Below, piece by piece: positions 9,028 to 18,352 of a stretch of 64,000 nucleotides of DNA. Each line of letters begins with the position of its first letter. The stretch's first letter is position 1. Made by a program: the position numbers and the translations under genes. Source of the DNA: Paenibacillus spongiae (GTDB lineage: Bacteria > Bacillota > Bacilli > Paenibacillales > Paenibacillaceae); the NCBI RefSeq assembly GCF_024734895.1, contig NZ_CP091430.1, positions 1,087,001-1,151,000 of the forward strand, read 5' to 3'. Under the pieces are notes generated by a model. It made no database searches, was not told the origin of the DNA, and was given only the letters and a program-made list of their open reading frames with translations.

Positions 9028-9129
9028 TGCCTGAAACGCGTGTGTTAGAGTCGCAAGACATGAAGCAAAGTCTAAGCAGTGGAGACCTCACATAGGCTAA
9101 ATCAAAACGAAGCAGAACTGAACATAGAT

Positions 9130-9552
9130 CAAACGCTATGAACAGGAGCAGTAGGAACGATCCGGGAAAACATGCGATGCCAGCGCGGGGAACAGTATAC
9201 GCCGCGGAGTCATCGCACAGAGAGCTGCGGGGTGGTGCGACGCAGCCGAACGGAAGTCCGAACTCGCCTGGAAGCGGACCGGAGGAAAATGGGACATAAG
9301 CTGCTGCTATTGCGGCTCATGTCATCCATCGTACCCCGGAACGGCTGACCTCCGTCATCGGGTGCAACCAAGATGCGCATAGCCCGGTTGGGCCGTGCAG
9401 CCTTGCGGGTTTCGCAAGGAGGGACATGACGCGCATCCGGTTGCATAAGCGGGCTTTGGACCTTTGACGGTTCGGGCAACGAGAGTGGTACCGCGGCACG
9501 CCTTGAAAAGCCTGTCGTCTCTTGAATCATACAAGAGACGGCAGGCTTTTTG
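9130..9552 (+). ncRNA. T-box riboswitch 2 (leucine specifier CUC)
   Basis: A second complete T-box in tandem. Its T-box sequence AGAGTGGTACCGCGG is at 9482-9496, the specifier GAA-CTC-GCC has CTC (Leu) at 9263-9265, and the terminator stem GCCTGTCGTCTCTTG / CAAGAGACGGCAGGC with TTTTT spans 9510-9551. No separate promoter is visible between the two leaders, so readthrough must pass both switches before leuA. Confidence 0.92.
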
Positions 9553-9631
9553 TCGTGAAAGGACAGACGTCCGATGTTTGCAAGTTAAGCAGTTCAATAC
9601 CATATCCATATCCTTTAGGAGGTTGACCATT

Positions 9632-11227
9632 ATGACGGTTAATAACAACGTGAACAATCAAGCAGATACGCCAAAGCGCATTCGCATATTCGATACGACG
9701 CTTCGTGACGGGGAGCAATCGCCCGGCGCATCGTTGGAGCCGGAGCAGAAAATCGTGATCGCCCGCCAGCTCGCCAAGCTTGGCATTGATGTGATCGAGC
9801 CGGGCTTCGCGATCTCAAGCCCTGGAGATTTTGCGGCGGTGCAGCAAATCTCGCGCGAGCTGCAGAACGTGGAGATTGCCGGCTTCGCCCGGGCGGTGAA
9901 GGTCGACATCGATGCAGCGGTCAAAGCAACCCGGGATGCCGCGCGGAGAAGGCTTCACCTGTTCATCTCCTCCTCGGACATTCATCTGGACTTCCAGCTG
10001 CGCAAGTCGCGCGAGCAGGTCGTGCAGATCGCGCGCGAAATGGTGGCCTACGGCAAGCAATTCGTAGACGAAATTGAATTCTCGGCGATGGACGCCAGCC
10101 GCTCGGGGCGCGAGTTCGTCATCGAGATGGTGGAAGCCGTCATTGCCGAGGGCGCCACGATTATTAACCTGCCGGATACGCTCGGTTATGCGATGCCGGA
10201 AGAGTACGGGGAGATGTTCCGGGTCGTCAGGCAGCAGGCTCGCGGCGGCGACAAAGTAAGCTACAGCGCTCACTGCCATAACGACTTGGGGCTTGCGGTG
10301 GCGAACAGTCTGGCGGCGATCCGCGCCGGCGCTACGCAAATCGAGGTCACGGTGAACGGCATTGGCGAACGTGCGGGCAACTGCTCGCTCGAGGAGCTGG
10401 TCATGGCGATTGAAACGAGGAAGTCGGCGATTGGCGCGGAGACGGGCATCGTGGCGAGCGAAATCTACGAGACTTCCCGTATGGTCAGCCGCGCGATGAA
10501 TTTCCCGATCGCGTACAACAAGCCGATCGTCGGCCGCAACGCCTTTCAGCATGAATCGGGCATTCATCAAGACGGCTTGCTTAAGAACCGTAATACCTAC
10601 GAGATTATGGATCCCGAAGCGATGGGCATTCCGCGCGACATGATTGTACTCGGCAAGCATTCCGGCCGTCATGCCATCAAGCATCGTCTGAACGAATATG
10701 GCGTTAAGCTGGACGACACTCAATTGAATGATGTGTACGACCGGTTTATTGCAAAGGCCGACGAGCTGAAGCTCGTACCGGATAACGTATTGATCCGTCT
10801 GGCCAGCGAGACGACGGAACAGCAGCAGGATCCGTATTCGCTGATCGATCTGCAGGTGCTGGCCGGGACACAGCGCTCCCGCATTGCATCCGTAACGATC
10901 CGCGAGCGCGATTCCCAGCAGGAGCAAACGTATACCGGATCGGGGACAGGACCGCTGGAAGCCGTTATCCACTGTATCCAGCAGGCGATACCGGCGGCGG
11001 GGGAGTTCGAGGATCTGGAGCTGCACTCGTTATCCACAGGAGAGGATGCGCGAGGCGAAGCCGTGGTCAGCATTGTGCACAATAATGAACGATACCGCGG
11101 CACGGCGATTCACAATGACATTATACTGGCCGCAGCTCAGGCGTATGTGGCGGCTTGCAATCAACAGCTGATGAGCTCGCAGGCGCGGAAAACCACTCCG
11201 TCGGCGTTTAACAAAGATATCGTGTAA
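9632..11227 (+). CDS. leuA: 2-isopropylmalate synthase
   Basis: 531 aa. Condenses acetyl-CoA with 2-oxoisovalerate in the first step of leucine synthesis. TIM-barrel residues 15-290 carry [16 protein letters not shown] (metal/substrate) and [16 protein letters not shown]; the C-terminal LeuA dimer domain, which binds leucine for feedback, ends with [19 protein letters not shown]. The ATG at 9632 follows TAGGAGGTTGACC, and a longer upstream open frame would start inside the T-box terminator. The two Leu T-boxes upstream fit the function. leuB/C/D are absent from the window. Confidence 0.93.
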   Translation: MTVNNNVNNQADTPKRIRIFDTTLRDGEQSPGASLEPEQKIVIARQLAKLGIDVIEPGFAISSPGDFAAVQQISRELQNVEIAGFARAVKVDIDAAVKATRDAARRRLHLFISSSDIHLDFQLRKSREQVVQIAREMVAYGKQFVDEIEFSAMDASRSGREFVIEMVEAVIAEGATIINLPDTLGYAMPEEYGEMFRVVRQQARGGDKVSYSAHCHNDLGLAVANSLAAIRAGATQIEVTVNGIGERAGNCSLEELVMAIETRKSAIGAETGIVASEIYETSRMVSRAMNFPIAYNKPIVGRNAFQHESGIHQDGLLKNRNTYEIMDPEAMGIPRDMIVLGKHSGRHAIKHRLNEYGVKLDDTQLNDVYDRFIAKADELKLVPDNVLIRLASETTEQQQDPYSLIDLQVLAGTQRSRIASVTIRERDSQQEQTYTGSGTGPLEAVIHCIQQAIPAAGEFEDLELHSLSTGEDARGEAVVSIVHNNERYRGTAIHNDIILAAAQAYVAACNQQLMSSQARKTTPSAFNKDIV

Positions 11228-11235
11228 AATTTCAC

Positions 11236-11271
11236 GTCGAACGGCTGATCCATGCGGATCAGCCGTTCGAC
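11236..11271. terminator. Long perfect hairpin after leuA
   Basis: A 16-bp perfect stem (GTCGAACGGCTGATCC and its complement) with a 4-nt loop, but no T-run. It may stabilise or separate the leuA transcript from the methyltransferase gene 19 bp later. Confidence 0.5.
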
Positions 11272-11289
11272 ATAACGGGAGGAGGATGC

Positions 11290-12114
11290 GTGGTGGATCA
11301 TGTCGTGAAATACTATGAAATATTTGACGAATGGGGCAGACTGGACCGGGAGCCCGTGGAATTTATCGTTAACGCCGCGCATATCCGGCAGCATCTGCCA
11401 TCCAGCGGCCGAATAGCCGATATCGGCGGCGGACCCGGCAAGTATTCGCTTGCCTTGGCCGAGGCGGGCTATGAAGTAACGCTGATCGATCTGGTCCCCA
11501 GACTGGTCGAGCAGGCGCGCAGCAGGGCTGCCGAGCTGCAGCTGGATCAGCGGTTCGTGGGCTTTCATGTCGCGGACGCCAGAGATCTCGGGCAATGGCC
11601 GGATGAACATTTTGACGCCTGCCTCCTGTTGGGTCCGCTGTATCATCTGCAGAATAAGGAAGATCGGATAAGAGCGGCGGCCGAAATGAACCGGGTCACG
11701 AAGAAGGGCGGACTTGTATTCGCTGCGTTTATGAGCAGAATCCGGCATTTGACGACGTCCATTCTGTACCCGCAAGCGTGGAAGCCCAATCATACAATAG
11801 AAGGGATCGATTCATTTCTTGAGTCGGGGATATTCGATCATCATGACGAAGGCCGGTTTACGGGCGCTTATTTTGCTGAAATCGAGGAAATCGAGCCGTT
11901 CATGCAGAGCTCAGGCTTCGCATGCGAGAAGCTTATCGCTTCCGGAAGTATAGCGGGCGGCATGACCGTGGAGCAGTGGGATTATTGGCGCATGCAGGGT
12001 GACGATGTATACCGGAAAGTGATTGAGAGAATTGTAACAGCCGCGGAAAGTCCTTATATTCTGGGGGCTTCCTCTCATATCATGTATATAGGCAGGAAAA
12101 TGGAAGCGGTATGA
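11290..12114 (+). CDS. Class I SAM-dependent methyltransferase
   Basis: 274 aa. Rossmann-fold methyltransferase: motif I is IADIGGGPGKYSLALAEAGY (about residues 40-59), followed by an acidic strand VTLIDLVPRLVEQA and the motif II/III region FDACLLLGPLYHLQNKEDR near 112. The substrate is not predictable. It begins at one of two GTG codons behind GGGAGGAGG. A DnaA-box cluster begins 9 bp after its stop. Confidence 0.85.
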   Translation: MVDHVVKYYEIFDEWGRLDREPVEFIVNAAHIRQHLPSSGRIADIGGGPGKYSLALAEAGYEVTLIDLVPRLVEQARSRAAELQLDQRFVGFHVADARDLGQWPDEHFDACLLLGPLYHLQNKEDRIRAAAEMNRVTKKGGLVFAAFMSRIRHLTTSILYPQAWKPNHTIEGIDSFLESGIFDHHDEGRFTGAYFAEIEEIEPFMQSSGFACEKLIASGSIAGGMTVEQWDYWRMQGDDVYRKVIERIVTAAESPYILGASSHIMYIGRKMEAV

Positions 12115-12122
12115 CAATGCAA

Positions 12123-12403
12123 TTATCCACAGGGTTATGAACAACTCCGGACGCAAATGTGCATAAACACGCGAATGTCAAGGAAACCGGGCATTTACAA
12201 TGTGTACAAATATGGGATAAGTTTTTCACAGGTCGTCTGTGGATAATGTGGATAATGGGTGTAAATAAGTCGCTTATCTATCCACATGTATGAACGGGAA
12301 GTAAAAATAGCCGGGAAATCTGAATGGAACCCATGACCTTAGTGCCAGAATTGCGTAACAATTCACGATTCGCTGTGGATAACACTGTGGACAACGTGGA
12401 TAG
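12123..12403. promoter_or_regulatory. DnaA-box cluster
   Basis: Four perfect DnaA boxes (TTATCCACA or its complement) lie at 12123-12131, 12238-12246, 12247-12255 and 12374-12382. Near matches are CTATCCACA at 12278-12286, TGTGGACAA at 12386-12394 and CGTGGATAG at 12395-12403. Seven sites in 281 bp of non-coding DNA is far above chance. The tsaD-to-ABC-F interval corresponds to gcp-ydiF in B. subtilis, which from memory is one of that organism's DnaA-box clusters. No replication gene is near. Confidence 0.75.
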
Positions 12404-13017
12404 TTTGAAAATAGTCGATTACGCCTTCGACAACGGACTTCATGGCATCCATGTCGAATTCGACAGATGGACCTCAATTCGCCAGCGCCGCATTCATGTT
12501 TACAACGATAAGTGATTATCCTTTCGCGCCACGCCCTGTTCCTGTCTCGCGGTGTGAAAGCTGACCGACTCGGTTGGCCGCATGCAAGCATGAAGGATTG
12601 AAACATCTTGAAATGAGATCCGATTGTTATTTCGAATTCGACACCCGCACAGTACCAACAAGCGAACGGACATGAAATCCTTTATTTGTATCATTAAAGG
12701 GAATATTGCGGGTGTTGCGGACATGTAAGCCGTTATATGAGCCCAAACTCTCCCAAATGGATGGATCTCATGTCCATAAAGAATCTGGTGTCCGCAACCA
12801 TCGTAAATCGGCTAATAGATCGCGAATAACGCATCCTATGTCCAGAATATAGCTCAGCAGCTCCGCTTGGTCTCGTTCATGACCGTTACTTGAAACGTTC
12901 CTGCTGATCAAACAAAGGAAGAAGCTGCAAGCCACCCTCTAAGCAGCTGAAGCCTCGACTTGCCAGGCTCTACGCTCCCTTGGAGCAACCGGCCGAAGGC
13001 TGGAGGGCGGGAACGCA
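12404..13017. other. Non-coding gap with an inverted repeat
   Basis: No supported gene. A 10-bp perfect inverted repeat, GTTGCGGACA (12714-12723) and TGTCCGCAAC (12789-12798), has shorter GGACATGA/TCATGTCC echoes around it. This resembles a decayed intergenic repeat rather than a gene. Short frames here lack SD sequences. Confidence 0.4.
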
Positions 13018-13053
13018 ACAAAACCGAACCGGGCAGGTCCGGTTCGGTTTTGT
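13018..13053. terminator. Bidirectional terminator
   Basis: A 15-bp stem, ACAAAACCGAACCGG with its complement, flanked by an A-run and a T-run. It ends the reverse-strand ABC-F gene. Confidence 0.85.
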
Positions 13054-13076
13054 ATGGCTTCTATGGAGCAGCCAAT

Positions 13077-15017
13077 CTAAGCAAGCATCGTCTCCCAGGC
13101 CGAATAGGCGGTTTGAAGCTCTTGTTTATAGCTGTCGATCTCGGCTTGAATGGATTGGATCCGCACATAATCATTGTATACATCCGGATCCGTCAACTGT
13201 TCCTCAAGAACGGCAATTTCACCTTCCAGCCGGGCAATATCCTGCTCCAGCTGTTCCAGCTTGCGCTGCCGGTTCCGTTCGTCGCGTTTCGCCTGTTTGT
13301 CGGCTTCATACGTCGAAGTAACGGAAGTTTCAACAACGACGGTTGTTTTCCCCGTTTTTCCTTGAGTCTGGGTTAAGGCTTCCATCTTCAATTCTTCGTT
13401 TTCACGTTTTTTCTCGATCATTTCGTCATAATTTCCCAGGAAATGATGCGTCCCATTCGGTGTCAGTTCGACAATGCGTTCCGCCATCTTGTTTAAGAAG
13501 TAACGGTCATGCGAAATGAACAATAATGTACCGTCATAATCGAGCAAAGCGGATTCGAGCACCTCTTTACTATATAAATCCAGATGGTTGGTCGGCTCGT
13601 CCAGTATAAGCATGTTCGCGCGGGCAAGCATCAGCTTGGATAAGGAAACGCGGGCCTTCTCGCCGCCGCTGAGCGAGGAGATCCGCTTCTGAACGTCGTC
13701 GCCGCTAAATAGAAAGTTGCCGAGCACGGTCCGAATGCGTGCTTCCTCCAGATGAGGGTAGGCGTTCCAAACCTCGCTTAATACGGTATTCGACGGGTTT
13801 AGACCGGTATGCTCCTGATCGTAGTAACCGATCTTCACATTCGTGCCCCAGCGAATCAAGCCGTCCAGGACGGGCTGATCGCCGACAAGCGCTTTGAGCA
13901 GCGTCGATTTGCCGATGCCGTTCGGTCCGATAAGCGCTACATTCTCGCTTCGTTCGAGCCGGAATGTCACATTGCGGAAGAGCGGCTCCTTCTTCTCGTC
14001 AAATTGAATCGACAGCTCCTTGACATCCAGGACGTCGTTGCCGGTTTGACGGTCGATCTCGAAGGAGAAATAAGCCTTCTTCAAATCGCCGAGCGGCTTG
14101 TCGATGCGCTCCAGCTTGTCGAGCGCTTTGCGCCGGCTCTGTGCCCGTTTCGTCGTCGAAGCACGGACGAGATTGCGCTGAATGAAATCCTCCATCCGGC
14201 TGATTTCGTCCTGCTGCTTCTCGTACATTTTCATCTGGGATTCGTATTCAGCCGCTTTCAAGTCGATATACCGGCTGTAATTACCGGTGTATCTCTTGGC
14301 CGTATGGCGCTCGATCTCGACGATCGTCTGTACAACCGCATCCAGGAAATACCGGTCATGGGAGACGACCAGAATACCGCCGGAATAGCTGCGCAAATAA
14401 TCTTCAAGCCAGGTAAGCGTCGCGATATCCAGGTAGTTGGTCGGTTCGTCGAGCATGAGCAAATCGGGCGCTTGCAGCAGAATGCGGGCAAGGGCGAGCC
14501 GTGTCTTCTGACCGCCGCTCAAGGTCGATACAACGGTATCCATCGGGAAGCTGCCGAAGTTCATCCCATGAAGCACGCTGCGGATTTTCGTTTCGATCTC
14601 AAAGCCGCCTTTCTCCCGGAACCAGTCGGATAACCGGGCATAACGATCTAACGTATCCGCATACGCCTTGTCATCCTCTTGAAGGGCAGGGTCCGCAATT
14701 TTGTGCTCCAATGAACGCAGCTCGGCCTCGGCGTCGAGCAGATGCGCGAATACGGCTCGCATCTCCTCCTCTATGGTGCGGTCGGATTGAAGTCCGCTCG
14801 TCTGGGCCAAATAACCGATCGTCGTTTCCTTTGCTTTATAGATCGTGCCCGAATCGGCAGACATCTCGCCTGCGATAATCCGCAGCAGCGTCGATTTGCC
14901 TGCGCCGTTAACGCCTACGAGACCGACCCGCTCGCGCGGCTGGATTTGAAAGGTGATGGAAGAGAGAATCGGCTGAGCGCCGTAGCTTTTGGATAAATCC
15001 GATACTTGCAGTAGCAT
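13077..15017 (-). CDS. ABC-F family ATPase (YdiF-like)
   Basis: 646 aa. Soluble tandem ATPase of the translation-associated ABC-F group; no membrane segments. Domain 1 has Walker A GVNGAGKSTL near residue 35, signature LSGGQKTR and Walker B LLMLDEPTNYLD. Domain 2 has GPNGIGKSTL, LSGGEKARVSLSK and LILDEPTNHLD. A basic linker (RASTTKRAQSRRKALDKLER) joins them, and a coiled coil (about 560-640) ends the protein. Position and length fit B. subtilis YdiF, but here the gene is inverted relative to tsaD. Confidence 0.93.
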   Translation of the reverse strand: MLLQVSDLSKSYGAQPILSSITFQIQPRERVGLVGVNGAGKSTLLRIIAGEMSADSGTIYKAKETTIGYLAQTSGLQSDRTIEEEMRAVFAHLLDAEAELRSLEHKIADPALQEDDKAYADTLDRYARLSDWFREKGGFEIETKIRSVLHGMNFGSFPMDTVVSTLSGGQKTRLALARILLQAPDLLMLDEPTNYLDIATLTWLEDYLRSYSGGILVVSHDRYFLDAVVQTIVEIERHTAKRYTGNYSRYIDLKAAEYESQMKMYEKQQDEISRMEDFIQRNLVRASTTKRAQSRRKALDKLERIDKPLGDLKKAYFSFEIDRQTGNDVLDVKELSIQFDEKKEPLFRNVTFRLERSENVALIGPNGIGKSTLLKALVGDQPVLDGLIRWGTNVKIGYYDQEHTGLNPSNTVLSEVWNAYPHLEEARIRTVLGNFLFSGDDVQKRISSLSGGEKARVSLSKLMLARANMLILDEPTNHLDLYSKEVLESALLDYDGTLLFISHDRYFLNKMAERIVELTPNGTHHFLGNYDEMIEKKRENEELKMEALTQTQGKTGKTTVVVETSVTSTYEADKQAKRDERNRQRKLEQLEQDIARLEGEIAVLEEQLTDPDVYNDYVRIQSIQAEIDSYKQELQTAYSAWETMLA

Positions 15018-15136
15018 AACAACATCAAACCTCCGGCTAACAAGTCTGGCGATGGGCTTAGCATCTTGCTATTAGTTTACAGAAAGATACGCGAAACGAC
15101 AATGCTGCCAGGCGAGCTTATTGGTCTGTCTAACCA

Positions 15137-15166
15137 TTGGCGAAATCTGGGCAACAGTGGTAAACT
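15137..15166 (+). promoter_or_regulatory. Possible promoter of the cyclo-ligase/molybdenum cofactor genes
   Basis: TTGGCG (15137-15142), 18 bp, TAAACT (15161-15166), about 40 bp before the first gene of the rightward block. Confidence 0.4.
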
Positions 15167-15207
15167 AATTAAACAATGAAGCGCTTATAGAAAGGCATGT
15201 CGTCGAG

Positions 15208-15846
15208 ATGGGACAGTTCAGTGGACCGAATTCCAACATGGAACGAAAGAAACAACGGAGAAACGCCGCCGCTGCGCGCCGCGATTCGCTTCCGGAGCAG
15301 CAGCGCAAGACATGGTCCGAGGCGGCCTGCGAAGCGGCAGTAAGCTGGCTGGAGCATCATCGTACGGCAAGCTTCATGGTCTACGTGTCATTTCGCACGG
15401 AGCTGGACACTAGTCTGCTGATTGAATGGGGATGGCAAAGCGGTCTGAACGTGATCGTTCCGCGCTGCATACCCCAAGACCGCTCCATGGAGCTGTTTGC
15501 GATTCGCGATTGGCGGGAACTGAAGCCGGGCGCTTATGGAATTCTAGAGCCTGATCCAACGAAGGCTATTAGGCTTGATATAGATAAGGAAATGCCTGAG
15601 GCCGTATTCGTACCCGGGCTTGCATTTGATCGAAGCGGAGGCAGATTGGGTTATGGCGGCGGTTACTATGACCGCTTCCGCGATCGGTTGGCCGCATCCG
15701 CCGCGAATGCGGGCGGAGCCTTTCCCCCGTGGATCGGACTCGGTTATGAAGCGCAATGGGTCGAAGCCGTCCCGATGGAGATTCATGATGCACGGGTTAG
15801 CGCGGTCATCACGGAGCAAGGCATATATAATACTGGGGCAGTGTAA
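15208..15846 (+). CDS. 5-formyltetrahydrofolate cyclo-ligase
   Basis: 212 aa. Converts 5-formyl-THF to 5,10-methenyl-THF using ATP. Family motifs: basic N-terminus [41 protein letters not shown] [12 protein letters not shown], and the nucleotide-binding [22 protein letters not shown] near residue 137. The start is uncertain: ATG 15208 has a weak SD and ATG 15238 (MERKKQRR) would match the usual family length. moaC follows after 35 bp. Confidence 0.92.
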   Translation: MGQFSGPNSNMERKKQRRNAAAARRDSLPEQQRKTWSEAACEAAVSWLEHHRTASFMVYVSFRTELDTSLLIEWGWQSGLNVIVPRCIPQDRSMELFAIRDWRELKPGAYGILEPDPTKAIRLDIDKEMPEAVFVPGLAFDRSGGRLGYGGGYYDRFRDRLAASAANAGGAFPPWIGLGYEAQWVEAVPMEIHDARVSAVITEQGIYNTGAV

Positions 15847-15881
15847 CCGATATTCTCATTACGATCGTAAAGGAGCCGATT

Positions 15882-16355
15882 ATGGAGCTGACGCATTTCA
15901 ACGAACAGGGCAGGGCGCGTATGGTGGATGTCACAGGCAAAGAGGTAACGGCAAGAACCGCTACAGCTTCTACAACGGTTAAGATGGCTCCCGGAACGCT
16001 TGCCCGCATTAAAGCAGGAACGATTAGTAAGGGCGATGTGCTGGCAGTTGCCCAGGTTGCCGGCATTATGGCAGCCAAGAAGACGTCGGACTGGATTCCG
16101 ATGTGCCATCCGCTGCCGCTGACCGGAGTCAATCTTGAATTTAACGATAATGATGCTGATGAGCTTTATATAGAAGGAACTGTGAAGACGACAGGAAAAA
16201 CCGGCGTCGAGATGGAAGCTCTAACCGCGGTAACGGCGGCAGCGCTTACCGTCTATGATATGTGCAAGGCGCTGCAGAAGGACATTGTCATCGGGCCGAC
16301 ACAGCTGGTGTCAAAAACGGGGGGCAAGAGCGGCGATTATAAGCTCCAGGAATAG
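15882..16355 (+). CDS. moaC: Cyclic pyranopterin monophosphate synthase MoaC
   Basis: 157 aa. Forms cyclic pyranopterin monophosphate from the MoaA product in molybdenum cofactor synthesis. Signature sequences: [38 protein letters not shown] near residue 66 and [34 protein letters not shown] precedes the ATG. First of three molybdenum cofactor genes in a row. Confidence 0.96.
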   Translation: MELTHFNEQGRARMVDVTGKEVTARTATASTTVKMAPGTLARIKAGTISKGDVLAVAQVAGIMAAKKTSDWIPMCHPLPLTGVNLEFNDNDADELYIEGTVKTTGKTGVEMEALTAVTAAALTVYDMCKALQKDIVIGPTQLVSKTGGKSGDYKLQE

Positions 16356-16388
16356 CGATAATTATCGTAGGCGATTGGGGGAGAGTTC

Positions 16389-16883
16389 ATGCAGTGGAAA
16401 GTGGCCGTGCTTACGGCAAGCGACAAAGGCTCGCGGGGCGAACGCGAAGATACGAGCGCTCAAGTTATCCGGGAATTAGTGGAGGAGGAGCTCGGCGGCG
16501 AGATTGTCGACTATCGCATCGTGCCTGATGAGCAGGATGAAATTATGGCGGCGCTTATTGAAATGACGGATTACTACAAGGCCGACCTCGTCGTGACGAC
16601 GGGCGGCACTGGGCTGGCCATGCGCGACTTGACGCCGGAAGCGACGTTGAAGGTCATCGATCGCGTTGTTCCGGGGCTTGCAGAAGCCATGCGTATGGGC
16701 GCTATGCAGAAGACGAGGCAAGCGATGCTCTCCCGCGGCGTTTGCGGAATCCGAGGGCGGACGCTCATTGTGAATTTGCCGGGAAGTCCGAAGGGCGTTC
16801 ATGAGAATTTAATGGCCATTATGGATCAACTGCCGCATGCGCTCGCTATTCTATCCGGTCAGATGGGGGAGCATAACGCATGA
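16389..16883 (+). CDS. Molybdopterin adenylyltransferase (MogA/MoaB family)
   Basis: 164 aa. Adenylates molybdopterin before molybdenum insertion. The MoCF_biosynth fold shows VLTASDKGSRGEREDTS at the N-terminus, VVTTGGTGLAMRDLTPEAT near residue 63, SRGVCGIRGRTLIVNLPGSPKGV near 117. Whether it is MogA or MoaB proper cannot be separated by eye. It overlaps the next gene by 4 bp. Confidence 0.92.
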   Translation: MQWKVAVLTASDKGSRGEREDTSAQVIRELVEEELGGEIVDYRIVPDEQDEIMAALIEMTDYYKADLVVTTGGTGLAMRDLTPEATLKVIDRVVPGLAEAMRMGAMQKTRQAMLSRGVCGIRGRTLIVNLPGSPKGVHENLMAIMDQLPHALAILSGQMGEHNA

Positions 16884-17908
16884 GTGAGCAAAGGAGCGGC
16901 ACCGTTCTGAAGGAAGTGCCGGTGGGCGAAGCGGTCGGGCTTCGCCTGGCGCATGATTTGACGCAAATCGTGCCCGGCCAATTCAAAGGACGGTTGTTTA
17001 AAAAAGGCCACGTGATCACGGAAGCCGACATCCCGAAGCTGCTTGATATCGGCAAGGAGCACATCTATATCATGGAGCTGGGAGAAGGCGAGCTCCATGA
17101 GGATCATGCTGCAGAACGGATGGCGGCTGCTTTGCAGGGAGAGGGTACGAGACTGACGGAGCCTCATGAAGGCAAAGTAGCCATCAAATCCGACCTGGCC
17201 GTGCCGGGCTTGGCTCAGATTGACGAGACGCTTGTTCACAGCATAAATGAAATCGGCGAGATCGCGCTTGCTACGTTAAAGACCCATTCGGTTGTCATGC
17301 CCGGCGGGCAGCTTGCAGCTACGCGCGTCATTCCGCTTGTCGTTTCGGAAGAGAAGATTAAGCGGGTGGAATCGCTCATTGACAGCTATCGGGAGCTGCA
17401 TGGCGGCGGGCCCCTTCGCGTAAGGCCGCTGCGCAAGCTTCGCGCCGGGCTGCTGACGACAGGCGGAGAAGTATATTCTGGCAGGATTGAAGATAAGTTC
17501 GGTCCGGCGGTACGCCGAATCGTGGAATCGTACGGATCCGAGGTGGCGGAGCAGCGCTTCGCGCCGGATGATCGCCATATTATTGTGAAAGAAATCCATT
17601 CCTTGCTTGGGCAAGGATATGATATGATATTGGTTACAGGCGGTATGTCTGTGGACCCGGATGATCGCACGCCGGCCGCCATCAAGGAGGCAGGGGCGGA
17701 CATTGTCAGCTACGGCACACCGATGCTGCCTGGATCGATGCTTCTGATGGGCTACATCGACAATGTGCCTATTATGGGACTGCCCGGCTGCGTCATGCAC
17801 GATCCGTATACCTCATTCAACGTGCTGCTGCCGCGCATACTGGCAGGCGACACGATAACGAGAGCGGATATTGTTCATATGGGCTATGGCGGGCTTCACG
17901 GTTGTTAA
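16880..17908 (+). CDS. Molybdopterin-binding protein (MoeA/CinA-like MoCF domain)
   Basis: 342 aa. The N-terminal ~160 residues resemble neither MoeA domain I nor CinA closely (KEVPVGEAVGLRLAHDLTQIVPGQFKGRLFKKGHVIT). The C-terminal half is a MoCF domain: GLLTTGGEVYSGRI near residue 192 and LVTGGMSVDPDDRTPAAI near 250, the molybdopterin-binding loop. It is shorter than MoeA (~400 aa). Coupled to the adenylyltransferase by an ATGA overlap. Confidence 0.85.
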   Translation: MSEQRSGTVLKEVPVGEAVGLRLAHDLTQIVPGQFKGRLFKKGHVITEADIPKLLDIGKEHIYIMELGEGELHEDHAAERMAAALQGEGTRLTEPHEGKVAIKSDLAVPGLAQIDETLVHSINEIGEIALATLKTHSVVMPGGQLAATRVIPLVVSEEKIKRVESLIDSYRELHGGGPLRVRPLRKLRAGLLTTGGEVYSGRIEDKFGPAVRRIVESYGSEVAEQRFAPDDRHIIVKEIHSLLGQGYDMILVTGGMSVDPDDRTPAAIKEAGADIVSYGTPMLPGSMLLMGYIDNVPIMGLPGCVMHDPYTSFNVLLPRILAGDTITRADIVHMGYGGLHGC

Positions 17909-18018
17909 TCAACTAAATACTGTACGACATTAGATGCTTGAAAGAGTAAGCTTAGCCGCTGAACGACGGACGTACAGCTTATTATTGACCAATATTCAGT
18001 CGATGGGAGGTAGAAGAG

Positions 18019-18255
18019 ATGCTAGGAGGCATAGGTGTTACAGGTTTTATTCTCATTGTACTGGTTGCGCTGCTGTTATTCGGACCGAATAAGCTTCCAG
18101 AGCTTGGCCGGGCATTCGGCCGGACGCTGAAGGAGTTTAAGGCAGGAGCGAAGGATCTGATGGACGATGACAATCAGGATCGCAATCAAGCGACCCGGGT
18201 TGAAGTGAATCGTAAGAACGACGATCATGCGGACACGAAGCGGCTCCCGGAGTAA
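18019..18255 (+). CDS. tatA: Sec-independent protein translocase TatA
   Basis: 78 aa. Pore-forming Tat subunit. One N-terminal membrane helix (about 5-24: GVTGFILIVLVALLLFGPNK), the FGPNKLPELGRAFG hinge, an amphipathic helix (RTLKEFKAGAKDLM) and an acidic/basic polar tail. GGGAGGTAGAAGAG precedes the ATG. tatC follows after 97 bp, giving a minimal TatA-TatC system of the Firmicute type. Confidence 0.95.
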   Translation: MLGGIGVTGFILIVLVALLLFGPNKLPELGRAFGRTLKEFKAGAKDLMDDDNQDRNQATRVEVNRKNDDHADTKRLPE

Positions 18256-18352
18256 TCGGGGATCGCTTTTTTTGTGGACTGAGCTTAAGATAAAGGGGAA
18301 GAAACGAACGAACTGCCGCAGCTAGGCAAGCAGGAAAGGAGGAAGAGGTACA

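Noticed and set aside
9815-11026. A 403-codon reverse-strand frame opposite leuA
   Set aside because: Shadow of a highly biased gene; no SD and no domain.
12324-12515. A 63-codon + strand frame in the DnaA-box gap
   Set aside because: No SD, and its sequence is dominated by the DnaA-box repeats (VDNTVDNVDS).
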